Shown in pieces: positions 17,111 through 25,919 of a DNA stretch of 49,496 nucleotides (within the stretch, counting starts at the first letter, position 1; every line of letters begins with the position of its first letter). The position numbers and the translations under genes were made by a program. Source of the DNA: BOKV01 sp041987205 (GTDB lineage: Bacteria; Pseudomonadota; Alphaproteobacteria; Rhizobiales; Rhizobiaceae); assembly GCA_041987205.1 (NCBI GenBank), contig JBHIWX010000022.1, positions 1-49,496 of the forward strand. Direction: 5' to 3'. The notes under the pieces were generated by a model, which saw only the letters and a list, made by a program, of their open reading frames with translations, was not told the DNA's origin and searched no databases.

Positions 17111-18070
17111 ATGAGCACCGTTTCCGAACTTCACCCCCAGGCCCAGGCAATTCTCCAGCGCATCATCGAGAGTGGCGAGCCGGCCTTCGAAACGATGACC
17201 CCGCAGCAGGCGAGGGAGATCGCCGATGCGCGCGTGATCGCCACGGCCGGGGCAGGGCCCGAGATCGGCGGGATCGAGGAAACGGAAATCAAGGTGAAGG
17301 GACGCCGGGTCGGCCTTCGCACCTATCGTCCCAAAGTCGATGGCGCGACGGGACCCCTGCCCCTCCTGATCTACTATCATGGTGGTGGCTTCGTCGTCGG
17401 CAATCTCGACACGGTCGACACGCTGTGCCGCACGATCGTGGACGCGGTCGGCTGCATGATCGTTTCCGTCGACTACTCGCTTTCGCCCGAGCACAAATTC
17501 CCCGCCCCGGTCGAGGACGCTTTCGGTGCGGCGGATTGGATTATCGCCAATACCGAGGCCCTGGGTGCGGATCCCTCACGCATTGCGATCGCGGGCGAAA
17601 GTTCGGGCGGTGCGCTCACCGCCGCCGTGCCGCAAATGGCCCGCTCGACTGGCGCCGACTGGAACCTCGTCCTCCAGATCATGGTCTATCCCGCCACCGA
17701 CATGCACGCCGACAGCGCCTCCTATCAGCGTCTGGCCGACGGTTACTTCCTGACCCAGAAGAAGATGCGGTGGTTCATCGACCACTACCTCGAAAGTCCG
17801 GACCAGGCCGATGACAGCCGCGCCTCGCCCCTGCTCTCATCCGATCTGGCCGGCCTGCCGCCCGCGCTCATCATCACGTCCGATCTCGATCCGCTGGTCG
17901 ACGAGGGGAATGGCTATGCGCAAAAGCTTCAGGAAGCGGGCGTGCCGACCGACCTCCATTGCTTCGAGGGATGGCCGCACGGCTTCGCCTACTGGCGCGG
18001 AACGGAAGCACACGACCGGATGTTCGAGCTGATCATTGCCGCGCTGAAAAAGGCCTTCGCGAAGGACTGA
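17111..18070 (+). CDS. Alpha/beta-hydrolase fold-3 esterase (hormone-sensitive lipase family)
   Basis: 319 aa, typical of the bacterial HSL (family IV) esterases. The oxyanion motif HGGGF is near residue 95, the nucleophile serine lies in GESSGG near 160 (usual form GDSAGG), the acid is in SDLDPLVDEG and the histidine in EGWPHGFAYW. It hydrolyses carboxylic esters or lactones in the cytoplasm; no signal peptide is seen. A GAGGAGG ribosome site precedes the ATG. It converges on the BphC-like gene, with a shared hairpin between them. Confidence 0.9.
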   Translation: MSTVSELHPQAQAILQRIIESGEPAFETMTPQQAREIADARVIATAGAGPEIGGIEETEIKVKGRRVGLRTYRPKVDGATGPLPLLIYYHGGGFVVGNLDTVDTLCRTIVDAVGCMIVSVDYSLSPEHKFPAPVEDAFGAADWIIANTEALGADPSRIAIAGESSGGALTAAVPQMARSTGADWNLVLQIMVYPATDMHADSASYQRLADGYFLTQKKMRWFIDHYLESPDQADDSRASPLLSSDLAGLPPALIITSDLDPLVDEGNGYAQKLQEAGVPTDLHCFEGWPHGFAYWRGTEAHDRMFELIIAALKKAFAKD

Positions 18071-18078
18071 ACTGCAAG

Positions 18079-18102
18079 GAGGGCCGGCCTCAGCCGGCCT
18101 TC
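18079..18102. terminator. Bidirectional hairpin between convergent esterase and dioxygenase genes
   Basis: GAGGGCCGGC, loop CTCA, then GCCGGCCTTC: a 10-bp stem with one G-U pair. It overlaps the last codons of the dioxygenase gene. The following stretch is only moderately T-rich, so termination may be partial. Confidence 0.55.
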
Positions 18103-19091
18103 TTGATGCTGTCCCACCATGCGCACTGGCCGGTCATGAGGTTGTGATTGCCCTCGAGCACCTGGACCGGTTCGCGGACACCGGCTTGCGCAGCGGCGAT
18201 CCTCATGTCCCTTGCCTCATCCCGACGCTCCTGATCGAGCCAGGTACGATCATGGCCCCACAGGCTCGGCCCGTGTTCGAGCACTTCCGGCTGCCAGGTT
18301 GCGGGATCGATCTCACGTCCGCCCCAGCCATATTCGACCATGAATCTGGAAGGCGTCCAAGAATAGAACGAGGTCATGAAATCGTTGGTGTGGCGTCCGA
18401 GCGTCGCACCGATATTGTCCGGGCGCATCTGGGCGAGGTCGTAACCCTGGCCGACATCGTCGAGGTTCATCAGTTCAATCATCAGGTGATGCACGCCCTT
18501 CCTGCCCGTCTCGACGAAGGCGAGGCTGTGGTGGCGTGCGTTGACGTGGAAGAAATAGGCCTTGAACGGTTTCAGCGCATAATCGCTGAGCCGGAAGCCG
18601 AGCACCTCCTGATAGAACGGGATGATGTCCTCGACCCGCTCGGCGGTCAGAACGGCATGGCCCAGGCCCATCGGACCGGTGCGGAAGCCTGAAATCGAGC
18701 GCCCCGGCATAAACGGCGTATCGGCGATGTCCGCGCCGTGGAACAGTTCGACCCGGTTGCCGAGCGGATCGTGGAACCAGAGGAGGTCCGCGACACGGCG
18801 CTGGTCGGCAAGCGCCTTGTCGCCGCGCGTGACCTTCACACCATGGCTCTCCAGTTCGGCGCCAGCGCGGTCGAGTGCGGCCGGTCCGGCCAGTTCCCAG
18901 CCGAAGAAACGACAGCCGTGACTGCCGTCATTCTCGACATGGAGGCGTTGGCTCCGGTCATCCATCCTGAACGCAACTGAGCTTGAAGATCGGTCGACTT
19001 GCTGCAGTCCCAGCAGGTTGACGCCGTAGTCCAGCCAGTCATCCAGAACGTCGGTACTGATCCCGACATAGCCCAGCGAAAGGATTTTCAA
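18090..19091 (-). CDS. Extradiol ring-cleavage dioxygenase, BphC-like (two VOC domains)
   Basis: 333 aa from a TTG start at 19091, chosen because GGAGG lies just upstream and the protein then begins exactly at the first VOC domain (KILSLGYVGIST). The catalytic second domain carries the iron ligands in GHAVLT (His145), HHLMIE (His202) and VEYGWGG (Glu253), plus His187/188 and Tyr254 that match the BphC active site. The enzyme opens a catechol ring next to the hydroxyls with O2 and ferrous iron. It is divergent from the FAH-family gene. With the hydroxylase at 24435 and the hydrolases nearby it fits a meta-cleavage route. Confidence 0.9.
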   Translation of the reverse strand: MKILSLGYVGISTDVLDDWLDYGVNLLGLQQVDRSSSSVAFRMDDRSQRLHVENDGSHGCRFFGWELAGPAALDRAGAELESHGVKVTRGDKALADQRRVADLLWFHDPLGNRVELFHGADIADTPFMPGRSISGFRTGPMGLGHAVLTAERVEDIIPFYQEVLGFRLSDYALKPFKAYFFHVNARHHSLAFVETGRKGVHHLMIELMNLDDVGQGYDLAQMRPDNIGATLGRHTNDFMTSFYSWTPSRFMVEYGWGGREIDPATWQPEVLEHGPSLWGHDRTWLDQERRDEARDMRIAAAQAGVREPVQVLEGNHNLMTGQCAWWDSIKKAG

Positions 19092-19167
19092 AGTCCGCCT
19101 CCATGCATGGCCAAGAAGCCCGAGAAAACCACTCAATGCGATTGTCACTAGTTCTATTTTCGCATAT

Positions 19168-19184
19168 ATTGCAAAAATTGCAAT
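19168..19184. promoter_or_regulatory. Perfect inverted repeat in the dioxygenase/FAH divergent promoter region
   Basis: ATTGCAA, spacer AAA, TTGCAAT. It lies 77 bases before the dioxygenase TTG and 60 bases before the FAH ATG in an AT-rich patch. Position and symmetry suggest an operator controlling both genes; the IclR gene at 20496 is the nearest candidate regulator. Confidence 0.55.
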
Positions 19185-19243
19185 CAGTGAGTTTGCCGCC
19201 ATGTGCATGGTGAACGAAACGGAACGCCAGAAACGGAGATTTC

Positions 19244-20224
19244 ATGAAGCTTGGGAGCCTCAAGACCGGTGGTCGCGATGGAACGCTGGTCGTTCTTTCC
19301 GCCGACCTGACGAAACGTGCGGATGCCTCGGATATCGTGCCGACGCTGCGCCAGGCACTCGAATCCTGGGCTGCGATGGAGCCCAGGCTGCGTGAACGCG
19401 CACGGCAGCTAGAAGCCGGCGAGGTCGAAACGTCCGATTTCGATCCGGCCGAGATGACCTCTCCCCTACCCCGTGCCTTTCAGTGGGCGGATGGTAGCGC
19501 CTATCTCAGCCACATGCGGCTGGTGCGCAAGGCGCGCGGCGCGGAGCTTCCGCCCGATGCCGAGTCCGATCCGCTCCTCTATCAGGGCGGCTCCGACATT
19601 TTCCTCGCCCCGACCGACGACATTCCCCTGGCCGACGAGAGCTGGGGACTCGATTTCGAGGCGGAGATGGCGGTCATCACCGATGACGTGCCACGCGGCA
19701 CCACGGCCGAGGCGGCAGGCAGTCACATCAAGCTGGTGATGGTGTGCAACGACATTTCGCTGCGCAACGTGATGCGTCCGGAATTGCAGAAAGGCTTCGG
19801 CTTCTACCAGTCGAAGCCCGCGAGCGCATTCTCGCCGGCATGCGTCACGCCGGACCAGCTCGGCGACGCCTGGGACGGCGGCAAGGTCAATCTGCCGCTG
19901 GTCTCCACCTTCAACGGAGAATGGTTCGGTGCCCCCGACGCCGGCACCGATCTCTCCTTCGATTTTCCGGCGCTGATCGCGCATGCGGCCAGGACACGCG
20001 ACCTTGCCGCCGGCACGATCATCGGATCGGGCACGGTTTCGAACGATGCCTATCTGGAAGTCGGGTCTTCCTGCCTGGCGGAGAAACGCATGATCGAGAT
20101 CATCGACAAGGGCTCGACGGACATCGCATTCATGAAACCCGGCGACACCATCCGCATCGAGATGCTCGACGGCAATGGTGCATCGATCTTCGGCGCCATC
20201 GACCAGAAAGTCGTGGCCGGCTGA
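19244..20224 (+). CDS. Fumarylacetoacetate hydrolase family protein
   Basis: 326 aa with an N-terminal FAH_N-like part (about 1-75) and a C-terminal FAH catalytic domain. The metal-binding acidic cluster is visible in LDFEAEMAVITDD, followed by VCNDISLRN, FYQSKPASAFSPACVTP, GTIIGSGTVSND and FMKPGDTIRIEM. Members hydrolyse, hydrate or decarboxylate acylpyruvates and related ring-cleavage products. It is transcribed away from the BphC-like gene and is likely to act on its product. GGAG precedes the ATG. A strong hairpin follows the stop codon. Confidence 0.9.
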   Translation: MKLGSLKTGGRDGTLVVLSADLTKRADASDIVPTLRQALESWAAMEPRLRERARQLEAGEVETSDFDPAEMTSPLPRAFQWADGSAYLSHMRLVRKARGAELPPDAESDPLLYQGGSDIFLAPTDDIPLADESWGLDFEAEMAVITDDVPRGTTAEAAGSHIKLVMVCNDISLRNVMRPELQKGFGFYQSKPASAFSPACVTPDQLGDAWDGGKVNLPLVSTFNGEWFGAPDAGTDLSFDFPALIAHAARTRDLAAGTIIGSGTVSNDAYLEVGSSCLAEKRMIEIIDKGSTDIAFMKPGDTIRIEMLDGNGASIFGAIDQKVVAG

Positions 20225-20235
20225 ATCCCGGAACT

Positions 20236-20263
20236 GCCGGCGGCGGAAACAATCGCCGCCGGC
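20236..20263 (+). terminator. GC-rich hairpin after the FAH-family gene
   Basis: GCCGGCGGCG, eight-base loop, CGCCGCCGGC: a perfect 10-bp stem 11 bases after the stop codon, followed by CTTCC and not by a T-run. It is probably a terminator or mRNA-end stabiliser separating FAH from the IclR gene. Confidence 0.55.
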
Positions 20264-20495
20264 CTTCCATTCCTTGACGGCACCGGTGCCCTGTCGTCAG
20301 TCTGCTGCGCGAAATCGCGACATAAGCGGCAGGAGTGCCCGCCAGGCTGCATCCGCCTTTCGGCGGCGCACACCCATCCATTCATCATCCTGTTTCGCGC
20401 GCGCATAAAGTGGCGGCGCGCATCTTCGTGCGTCTCAATTGACATCGCCATCAGTCCCGAATATCGAGAACGAAAGTTCAACCGATTGAAGATTC

Positions 20496-21287
20496 ATGCC
20501 ACGACCTAAAAAAGGGCCGGCAGGCCGGGCCGATGGCCACAACGCGGTGGCTGACCGGGCCATCGAAATTCTACTGAGTTTTACGAACGACAGTCCGATT
20601 CTGACCGCCAACGAGCTGCGCGAGGCCAATGGCATGTCGCGCAGTACGATCTACCGATATCTCACTTCGCTACGCAGCACCGGACTTGTTGCGGAAGAGC
20701 CCGGGAAAGGCTTCAAACTCGGTCCCAAACTCATCGAGATGGCACGCATCGCGCGGCAAGGAAACTCCATCCTCGAGATCGCCGACCCTTTTATTCGCGA
20801 GCTTGCGGAGGAATGCGGCGAAGTCGTCCAGCTCATCGAGCGTGTCGGCCGCCAGACCATCATCCTGGATGTCATCGAAAGCAGGCACAAGATCGGCATC
20901 ACCTATCTGCGCGGGCAAATACTTCCGTCGCCTGCAGGTGCCTCCGCCAAGGTGCTGATCGCCTTCGCCCCGCCCGACGAGATCGACGAACTGCTCGGTT
21001 CGATCAAGCTCCAGCCCTATACGCCGAATTCCATTGTCGATCCCGAAGTCCTTCGTGAACAGCTCGAACTTGTCCGCAAGAACGGTTACGCGTTCAACGA
21101 CGAGGAGCTCGACGAGGGCATCCGCGCCGTCGCGGCGCCGATTGTGGGCCGCTCTGCCGTTCGCTATTCGGTCTCGATCGTCGGTCCGAGTTTCCGTCTC
21201 ACCGACGAGAAACTGCCCGGCCTGATCGCCATGGTAAAGGCTACCGCAGCGAAGATCAGTCACAGCCTCAGACAACACGAGATGTGA
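20496..21287 (+). CDS. IclR family transcriptional regulator (first of two)
   Basis: 263 aa. The N-terminal winged helix spans about 20-80 (ILTANELREANGMSRSTIYRYLTSLRSTGLV), and the C-terminal effector domain contains the conserved PSPAGASAKVLIAF block and GIRAVAAPIVG. IclR proteins sense aromatic acids or other small carboxylates. It lies between the ring-cleavage genes and the TRAP genes, so either or both could be its targets. The leader contains a short GAAC-GAAA-GTTC repeat that may be for autoregulation. The ribosome site is weak. Confidence 0.9.
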   Translation: MPRPKKGPAGRADGHNAVADRAIEILLSFTNDSPILTANELREANGMSRSTIYRYLTSLRSTGLVAEEPGKGFKLGPKLIEMARIARQGNSILEIADPFIRELAEECGEVVQLIERVGRQTIILDVIESRHKIGITYLRGQILPSPAGASAKVLIAFAPPDEIDELLGSIKLQPYTPNSIVDPEVLREQLELVRKNGYAFNDEELDEGIRAVAAPIVGRSAVRYSVSIVGPSFRLTDEKLPGLIAMVKATAAKISHSLRQHEM

Positions 21288-21336
21288 TCGCAAGGGGTAC
21301 CCCTTCCAGCCGGTCTACCGCGCTGGTCTTTCATTG

Positions 21337-21365
21337 AAAAAGGGCCGGGCAATGATGCCCGGCCC
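21337..21365 (-). terminator. Rho-independent terminator of the TRAP transporter operon
   Basis: On the minus strand GGGCCGGGCA, loop TCAT, TGCCCGGCCC is followed by TTTTT. The perfect 10-bp stem lies about 40 bases after the DctP stop codon. On the plus strand it has no T-run, so it serves the minus-strand operon. Confidence 0.85.
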
Positions 21366-21404
21366 AAACCGCACTTTCGACAGGCAACAAGTTTGCCCCG
21401 GCGG

Positions 21405-22433
21405 TCAGTTCTTGTAGTTGGCGATTTCCTCGGCCAGCATATCGAGAGCGGCTTCGCCATCGACATTGCGGTCCGCCTTGGCTGCGGCGATCCACTTGTC
21501 GCGGATCGGGCCGGCAATCTCTTCGAGCTTCGAGAGAATTTCCGGAGAAGCGGGCGTTACGGTCACGCCCGCATCCTTCATCTTCTGCAATGCCTCGTCC
21601 GCGAAGGCGTCATAGGTCTTGCCGGTGTCGCGCGCGAACGCCTCGCCGGAGACCGAAAGGATCGCGTCCTGGTCCTCCTTCGAGAGCTTCGCCCAGCTGT
21701 CGGGATTGACGACGATGTAGAACACCGTGTTGAACAGGCCATCGGGCACGGTCGTGACGTGGCGGATCGTGTCCTGCAGGTTAAGATCGATAATGGCATC
21801 GTGCGAGAAGAACGAACCGTCGATCACGCCGGCGCTCAGCATCTCGACGACCTTGACGCCCGGCGCGCCGACCGGCGTCGCACCCAGGCCTTCGGCCACG
21901 GCGCCCGGTACGGGACCGGCGACGCGCAGCTTCAGACCCTTGATGTCGTCAAGCGTCTCGAGCGGGCCCTTGATCGTGTAAATGTGACTCGGCACCGAGG
22001 TGAACAGGCCAAGCAGCTTCACGCCCTTGAACTCTTCCGCGGCGGCAAAATACTTTTCATGCACACGCCACAGGGCAACCGAGATCGCCTCCGAGCTGTC
22101 GCCGGTAAACGGCAACTCTGCCGCCTGGGTCAGCTTGATGCGGTCTGGCGTGTAGCCGGCGATCGAAAACGCCATGTCGGCTACGCCATTCTGGACGAGG
22201 TCGAACTGCGCCGGCGGTGCGCCAAGCGAACTTGCAGTGAACTCGATCTTGACCCTGCCATCGGTCGCCTCGGCGACACGCTCGGCCCAGGGCGCAAGCG
22301 TGCCGGAAAAGATGAAGGTCGTACGCGGCAGAAAATTGTTGAAGCGAAGGACCGTCTCGGCCATCGCGCCGTTCGCTGTGAGTACGGCTGCGGCCGCGAG
22401 ACCCAGCAGTGCTGCTGAGATGCGTTTTTTCAT
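21405..22433 (-). CDS. dctP: TRAP transporter substrate-binding protein, DctP family
   Basis: 342 aa from ATG 22433 behind GGAGGAGAG. The Sec signal is MKKRISAALLGLAAAAVLTA, with cleavage near GAMA. The mature protein shows the DctP fold: LRFNNFLPRTT at the start, LRVAGPVPGAVAEGLGATPV in the substrate-binding middle and a helical C-terminus. It binds a carboxylate in the periplasm and hands it to the DctQM membrane pair. The open frame continues far upstream antisense-like through the DctM region and should not be taken as coding. It is last in the operon order DctQ, DctM, DctP. Confidence 0.92.
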   Translation of the reverse strand: MKKRISAALLGLAAAAVLTANGAMAETVLRFNNFLPRTTFIFSGTLAPWAERVAEATDGRVKIEFTASSLGAPPAQFDLVQNGVADMAFSIAGYTPDRIKLTQAAELPFTGDSSEAISVALWRVHEKYFAAAEEFKGVKLLGLFTSVPSHIYTIKGPLETLDDIKGLKLRVAGPVPGAVAEGLGATPVGAPGVKVVEMLSAGVIDGSFFSHDAIIDLNLQDTIRHVTTVPDGLFNTVFYIVVNPDSWAKLSKEDQDAILSVSGEAFARDTGKTYDAFADEALQKMKDAGVTVTPASPEILSKLEEIAGPIRDKWIAAAKADRNVDGEAALDMLAEEIANYKN

Positions 22434-22465
22434 TAGTCTCTCCTCCTTGTGGGTTGGTGGTTCGA

Positions 22466-23755
22466 TCACATCATCGATGGCAGGACCAGGATGATGCCCG
22501 GCACTGCGATCAAGAGAGCGAGTTTGAGAATGTCGGCGAAGATGAAGGGGATCAGCCCCCTGAAGATCGTCGGCAGCGCGACATCCGGCAGCATGGAATT
22601 GATCACGAACACGTTCATGCCGATCGGCGGCGTGATCATCGAAATTTCCGTGACCACGACGAGGATGATGCCGAACCAGATCGGGTCGTATCCGAGATGG
22701 ATGATGATCGGGTAGACGATCGGAAGCGTCAGCAGGATCATCGAGATGCTCTCGAGGAAGCAGCCGAGGACGAAATAGATCGCCAGGATGATGATCAGCA
22801 GGGTCAGCGGCGAAACGTCGATCGACTGCAGCCATTCCGACATCAGGTTCGGCAGACCGGCCGTGTCGATGAAATTGCCGAACAGGGTGGCACCGAGCAG
22901 GATGATGAGAAGCGTTGCCGTCGTCTCCGCCGTCTGGACCAGAACGCGGAAGATCTGGCGCGGCCCCAGCGACCGCTTCAGCACGGCGAGCAGGAACGCG
23001 ATGAATGCGCCAATGCCGGCTGCCTCGGTCGGCGTGAAGATGCCGAAATAGATGCCTCCGACGACGAGCAGCAGCAGTGCGCCCACGCCTGCGGCTCCGC
23101 GCACCGACTTCAGGATCGCCATGGCATCCATGCGCTCGCCGGCCGGCCCCGCTTCGGGATTGCGCCAGACCGAATAGCGCACCGCGCCCATGTAGAAGAG
23201 CATGCCGACAAGACCCGGCAGCACGCCGGCGATGAACAGCTTGCCGATATCGTTGCGCGTCATGATCGCATAGAGGACGAGAACGACGCTGGGCGGAATC
23301 AGCATGCCGAGCGTCCCGCCGGCCGCCACCGAACCGGCGGCCAGGCTGTCGGCATATTTGAACCGCCGCATTGCCGGCACTGCTACGCGCGACATCGTCG
23401 CCGCCGTCGCAAGGCTGGAACCGCAAACGGCGCTGAACATCGCGCAGGCGCCGATCGTCGCCATGGCAAGGCCGCCCTTGAAGCGTCCGAGCAGCGAATT
23501 CGACGCGTCGTACATGTCCTCCGCGAGCTTGGACTCGCTGATGAGATTGCCCATCAGCACGAACATGGGCAGGACCGAGAGATTGTAGCTCATCGTGGTG
23601 TCGTAGACGATCTGGCCGACCATCGCCGACGACGCGCTGAAATTGATCAGGAAGCCGAAACCGACAAAGCCAACGATCGCCATCCCGAAGCCGATCGGCA
23701 TGCCGAGCAGCAGAAGCGCAAAAAGTCCGATGATGCCGAGGATGGAGGCAATCAT
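22466..23755 (-). CDS. dctM: TRAP transporter large permease, DctM family
   Basis: 429 aa, about a dozen hydrophobic segments. It shows family motifs such as the N-terminal LLLLGMPIGFGMAIVG, the CGSSLATAATMSRVAVPAM stretch and LIPPSVVLVLYAIMT. It moves the substrate with a sodium gradient. Its start overlaps the DctQ stop codon by four bases (ATGA), and DctP follows after 32 bases. Confidence 0.93.
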   Translation of the reverse strand: MIASILGIIGLFALLLLGMPIGFGMAIVGFVGFGFLINFSASSAMVGQIVYDTTMSYNLSVLPMFVLMGNLISESKLAEDMYDASNSLLGRFKGGLAMATIGACAMFSAVCGSSLATAATMSRVAVPAMRRFKYADSLAAGSVAAGGTLGMLIPPSVVLVLYAIMTRNDIGKLFIAGVLPGLVGMLFYMGAVRYSVWRNPEAGPAGERMDAMAILKSVRGAAGVGALLLLVVGGIYFGIFTPTEAAGIGAFIAFLLAVLKRSLGPRQIFRVLVQTAETTATLLIILLGATLFGNFIDTAGLPNLMSEWLQSIDVSPLTLLIIILAIYFVLGCFLESISMILLTLPIVYPIIIHLGYDPIWFGIILVVVTEISMITPPIGMNVFVINSMLPDVALPTIFRGLIPFIFADILKLALLIAVPGIILVLPSMM

Positions 23756-24273
23756 ATTCCCTCATCCTCCAGGTGGCTGTGAGCGCTCTCGTCGCGGATG
23801 AAAATCATCGCGATCATCAGCAGACCGCATATCAGGCACATGACCGCCATCAACCAGGCGAGCGGCGCGGTCTTGAGATGCAGGAACATGGTGGAATCGC
23901 CATAGGAGGCCAACCCCGTCGCCTTCTTCGACAATTGCCAGGCGCAGAAGACCAGGAAGACGCCGCAGATCAGGTTCATGACACCATCCATGAACCTGAT
24001 GAACGGGCGAGGCAGCATGTGCTGCAGCACCTCGACGCGGATCAGCCCGCCATGCACCACGACGAGGGGAAGGCCTACGAACACGCAGATCGCGAGCGCG
24101 AAGACCGTGAGTTCATCCGCGCCGACCAGGGGTGAATTGAAGATGTAACGACCAATGACGTCGACCACGGTGACAAATGTCATCACCACGATATCGAACG
24201 CAGCCACGGCGCCGACGACCGTCGCCAACCGTCCGCTCCAGATACGGCCAAAATTGCCGGCTGACCCGCTCAT
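23752..24273 (-). CDS. dctQ: TRAP transporter small permease, DctQ family
   Basis: 173 aa with four hydrophobic segments; the family motif FVTVVDVIGRYIFNSPLVGADEL is recognisable in the first half. It pairs with DctM. GGGAGGGG lies upstream of the ATG. It is the first gene of the operon and is divergent from the MhpA-like hydroxylase, with a 161-base shared control region. Confidence 0.9.
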   Translation of the reverse strand: MSGSAGNFGRIWSGRLATVVGAVAAFDIVVMTFVTVVDVIGRYIFNSPLVGADELTVFALAICVFVGLPLVVVHGGLIRVEVLQHMLPRPFIRFMDGVMNLICGVFLVFCAWQLSKKATGLASYGDSTMFLHLKTAPLAWLMAVMCLICGLLMIAMIFIRDESAHSHLEDEGI

Positions 24274-24343
24274 CGCGCTGGAAAGCCCCTCCCTGTGTCA
24301 TGCGGCATGGCTCCTCGCCATGCATTCCCGTCATTCACCAGCA

Positions 24344-24364
24344 TATTCCTATTTTTCAGGAATA
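24344..24364. promoter_or_regulatory. Inverted repeat (TATTCCT-N7-AGGAATA) in the TRAP/hydroxylase divergon
   Basis: Perfect 7-base arms with a 7-base spacer, midway between the divergent DctQ and hydroxylase starts. The core TCCT-N7-AGGA and the TTTCAGGA half match the palindrome at 17058-17072. It is the best candidate for an operator that couples uptake to ring hydroxylation. Confidence 0.6.
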
Positions 24365-24434
24365 CAAGATTGATTATTGGGAAACCTGGCGATATTTGTC
24401 ATGCGGTATTTGCGGAGGACGGGAGCAATCACGC

Positions 24435-25919
24435 ATGCGGGAAATTCATGACGTCGCCATTGCGGGCTATGGCCCGGTCGGCGCGGTACTGGCCAATCTT
24501 CTGACCTCTGTCGGCCTGTCGGTGGTGATCCTCGAACGCGAGGCATCGATCTTCCACCAGCCCAGGGCCGGACATTTCGATGGCGAGGTCATGCGCGTCT
24601 TCCAGTCGATCGGCGTCGCCGATGCGATGGCGAAGAAGGCTCATGTCAATATCGGCATGCAGTTCCGCAACGGAAATGACGAGCTCATCCTCGACTGGCC
24701 CCGCCCTCAGGAAATCGGACCGGAGGGCTGGCATGCCAGCTACAGGTTCCATCAGCCCGATCTCGAGGCGGTTCTGCGCGAGTCCATCGCCGACAAACCG
24801 GAAGTCGATGTCCGCCTGCGCCACGACGTGGTCTCGGCAACCGACAAGGGCGACCATGTCGAGATCGGTTTCAGGAATCTCGATAGTGACGAGACCGGCA
24901 CGATACGCGCCAAATATGTCGTCGGCTGCGACGGCGCACGCTCGACCATCCGCCGTGCGATGGGCGTCGAACTCGAAGACCTCAAATCCCACGAACAATG
25001 GCTGATCGTCGACCTGAGGCTCAAACAGGATCGTCCCGACCTGCCGCTGGCGACGATCCAGTGGTGCGATCCGTCGCGCCCGATGACCATGGCCGGCATG
25101 ATCGGCGGCCGCCGTCGGTGGGAAATCATGCTGCTTCCTGGTGAAAAGCCGGAGGAAATCGCAAAGCCCGAGACCTGGTGGCCAATCCTCTCGCGCTGGG
25201 TCAAACCCGAGGAAGCCCATGTCGACCGGGCCGTCATCTACACGTTCCATTCAGTCATCGCCGACCAGTGGCGCAAGGGCCGGATGATGCTTGCCGGCGA
25301 TTCCTGCCACCAGACGCCTCCCTTCATGGGCCAGGGCATGTGCGCCGGCATTCGCGACACCGCCAATCTCTACTGGAAACTGAAAGCGGTGATCGACGGT
25401 ACCGCGAGCGATACGCTGCTCGACACCTACCAGTCCGAACGAATCCCCCATGTCCGTACCTTCATCGAGACCGCCGTCCGGCTCGGTGGTCTCGTCCATG
25501 TCATAGACCCGGTCGCCGCAGAGGAACGCGATGCGCGGCTGCGCAATGCTCCCGAATTCATGGTCACTCCGGCTCCGCCACTGGGAGATGGCCTTCAGGG
25601 CAACGCTCCCGCGCCTGCCGGTTTGCGCGCGCACCAGATCCTGCTCGCGGACGGCCGCAAGCTGGACGATCTGGCACAACACCGCTTCTATGTGCTGGCA
25701 CGCTCCGGGCTGGCTCAGGAAGCGCGCACCCGCCTCGATGCCCTCGGTGTTTCCGTATTCGATGACAGCGATCCCTCGATCGCCGCCTATCTCGACGAGA
25801 TCGGAACGGACGCCGTAATCATACGGCCGGACCGTTACATTCTCGCGACCGCGACGACCGCGCAGGAACTGGAGGAACGCCTCTCCGACATGCCGTCGAG
25901 CCAGCGGATCGCCGCATGA
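24435..25919 (+). CDS. FAD-dependent aromatic hydroxylase, MhpA-like
   Basis: 494 aa from ATG 24435 (GGAG upstream); the open frame extends further but without support. The motifs are the FAD dinucleotide fold GYGPVGAVLANLL (about 10-22), the CDGARSTIRRAMG block, and the ribityl-binding GD motif in AGDSCHQTPPFMGQGMCAG. The C-terminal thioredoxin-like domain ends in VIIRPDRYILA. The family includes 3-(3-hydroxyphenyl)propionate hydroxylase, which adds a second ring hydroxyl using NAD(P)H and O2. The product would suit the BphC-like dioxygenase. Its stop codon overlaps the start of the following hydrolase by four bases. Confidence 0.9.
   Translation: MREIHDVAIAGYGPVGAVLANLLTSVGLSVVILEREASIFHQPRAGHFDGEVMRVFQSIGVADAMAKKAHVNIGMQFRNGNDELILDWPRPQEIGPEGWHASYRFHQPDLEAVLRESIADKPEVDVRLRHDVVSATDKGDHVEIGFRNLDSDETGTIRAKYVVGCDGARSTIRRAMGVELEDLKSHEQWLIVDLRLKQDRPDLPLATIQWCDPSRPMTMAGMIGGRRRWEIMLLPGEKPEEIAKPETWWPILSRWVKPEEAHVDRAVIYTFHSVIADQWRKGRMMLAGDSCHQTPPFMGQGMCAGIRDTANLYWKLKAVIDGTASDTLLDTYQSERIPHVRTFIETAVRLGGLVHVIDPVAAEERDARLRNAPEFMVTPAPPLGDGLQGNAPAPAGLRAHQILLADGRKLDDLAQHRFYVLARSGLAQEARTRLDALGVSVFDDSDPSIAAYLDEIGTDAVIIRPDRYILATATTAQELEERLSDMPSSQRIAA

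Noticed and set aside
22409..23782. 457-codon plus-strand open frame
   Set aside because: Antisense to the DctM gene, whose motifs and overlaps with DctQ are clear.
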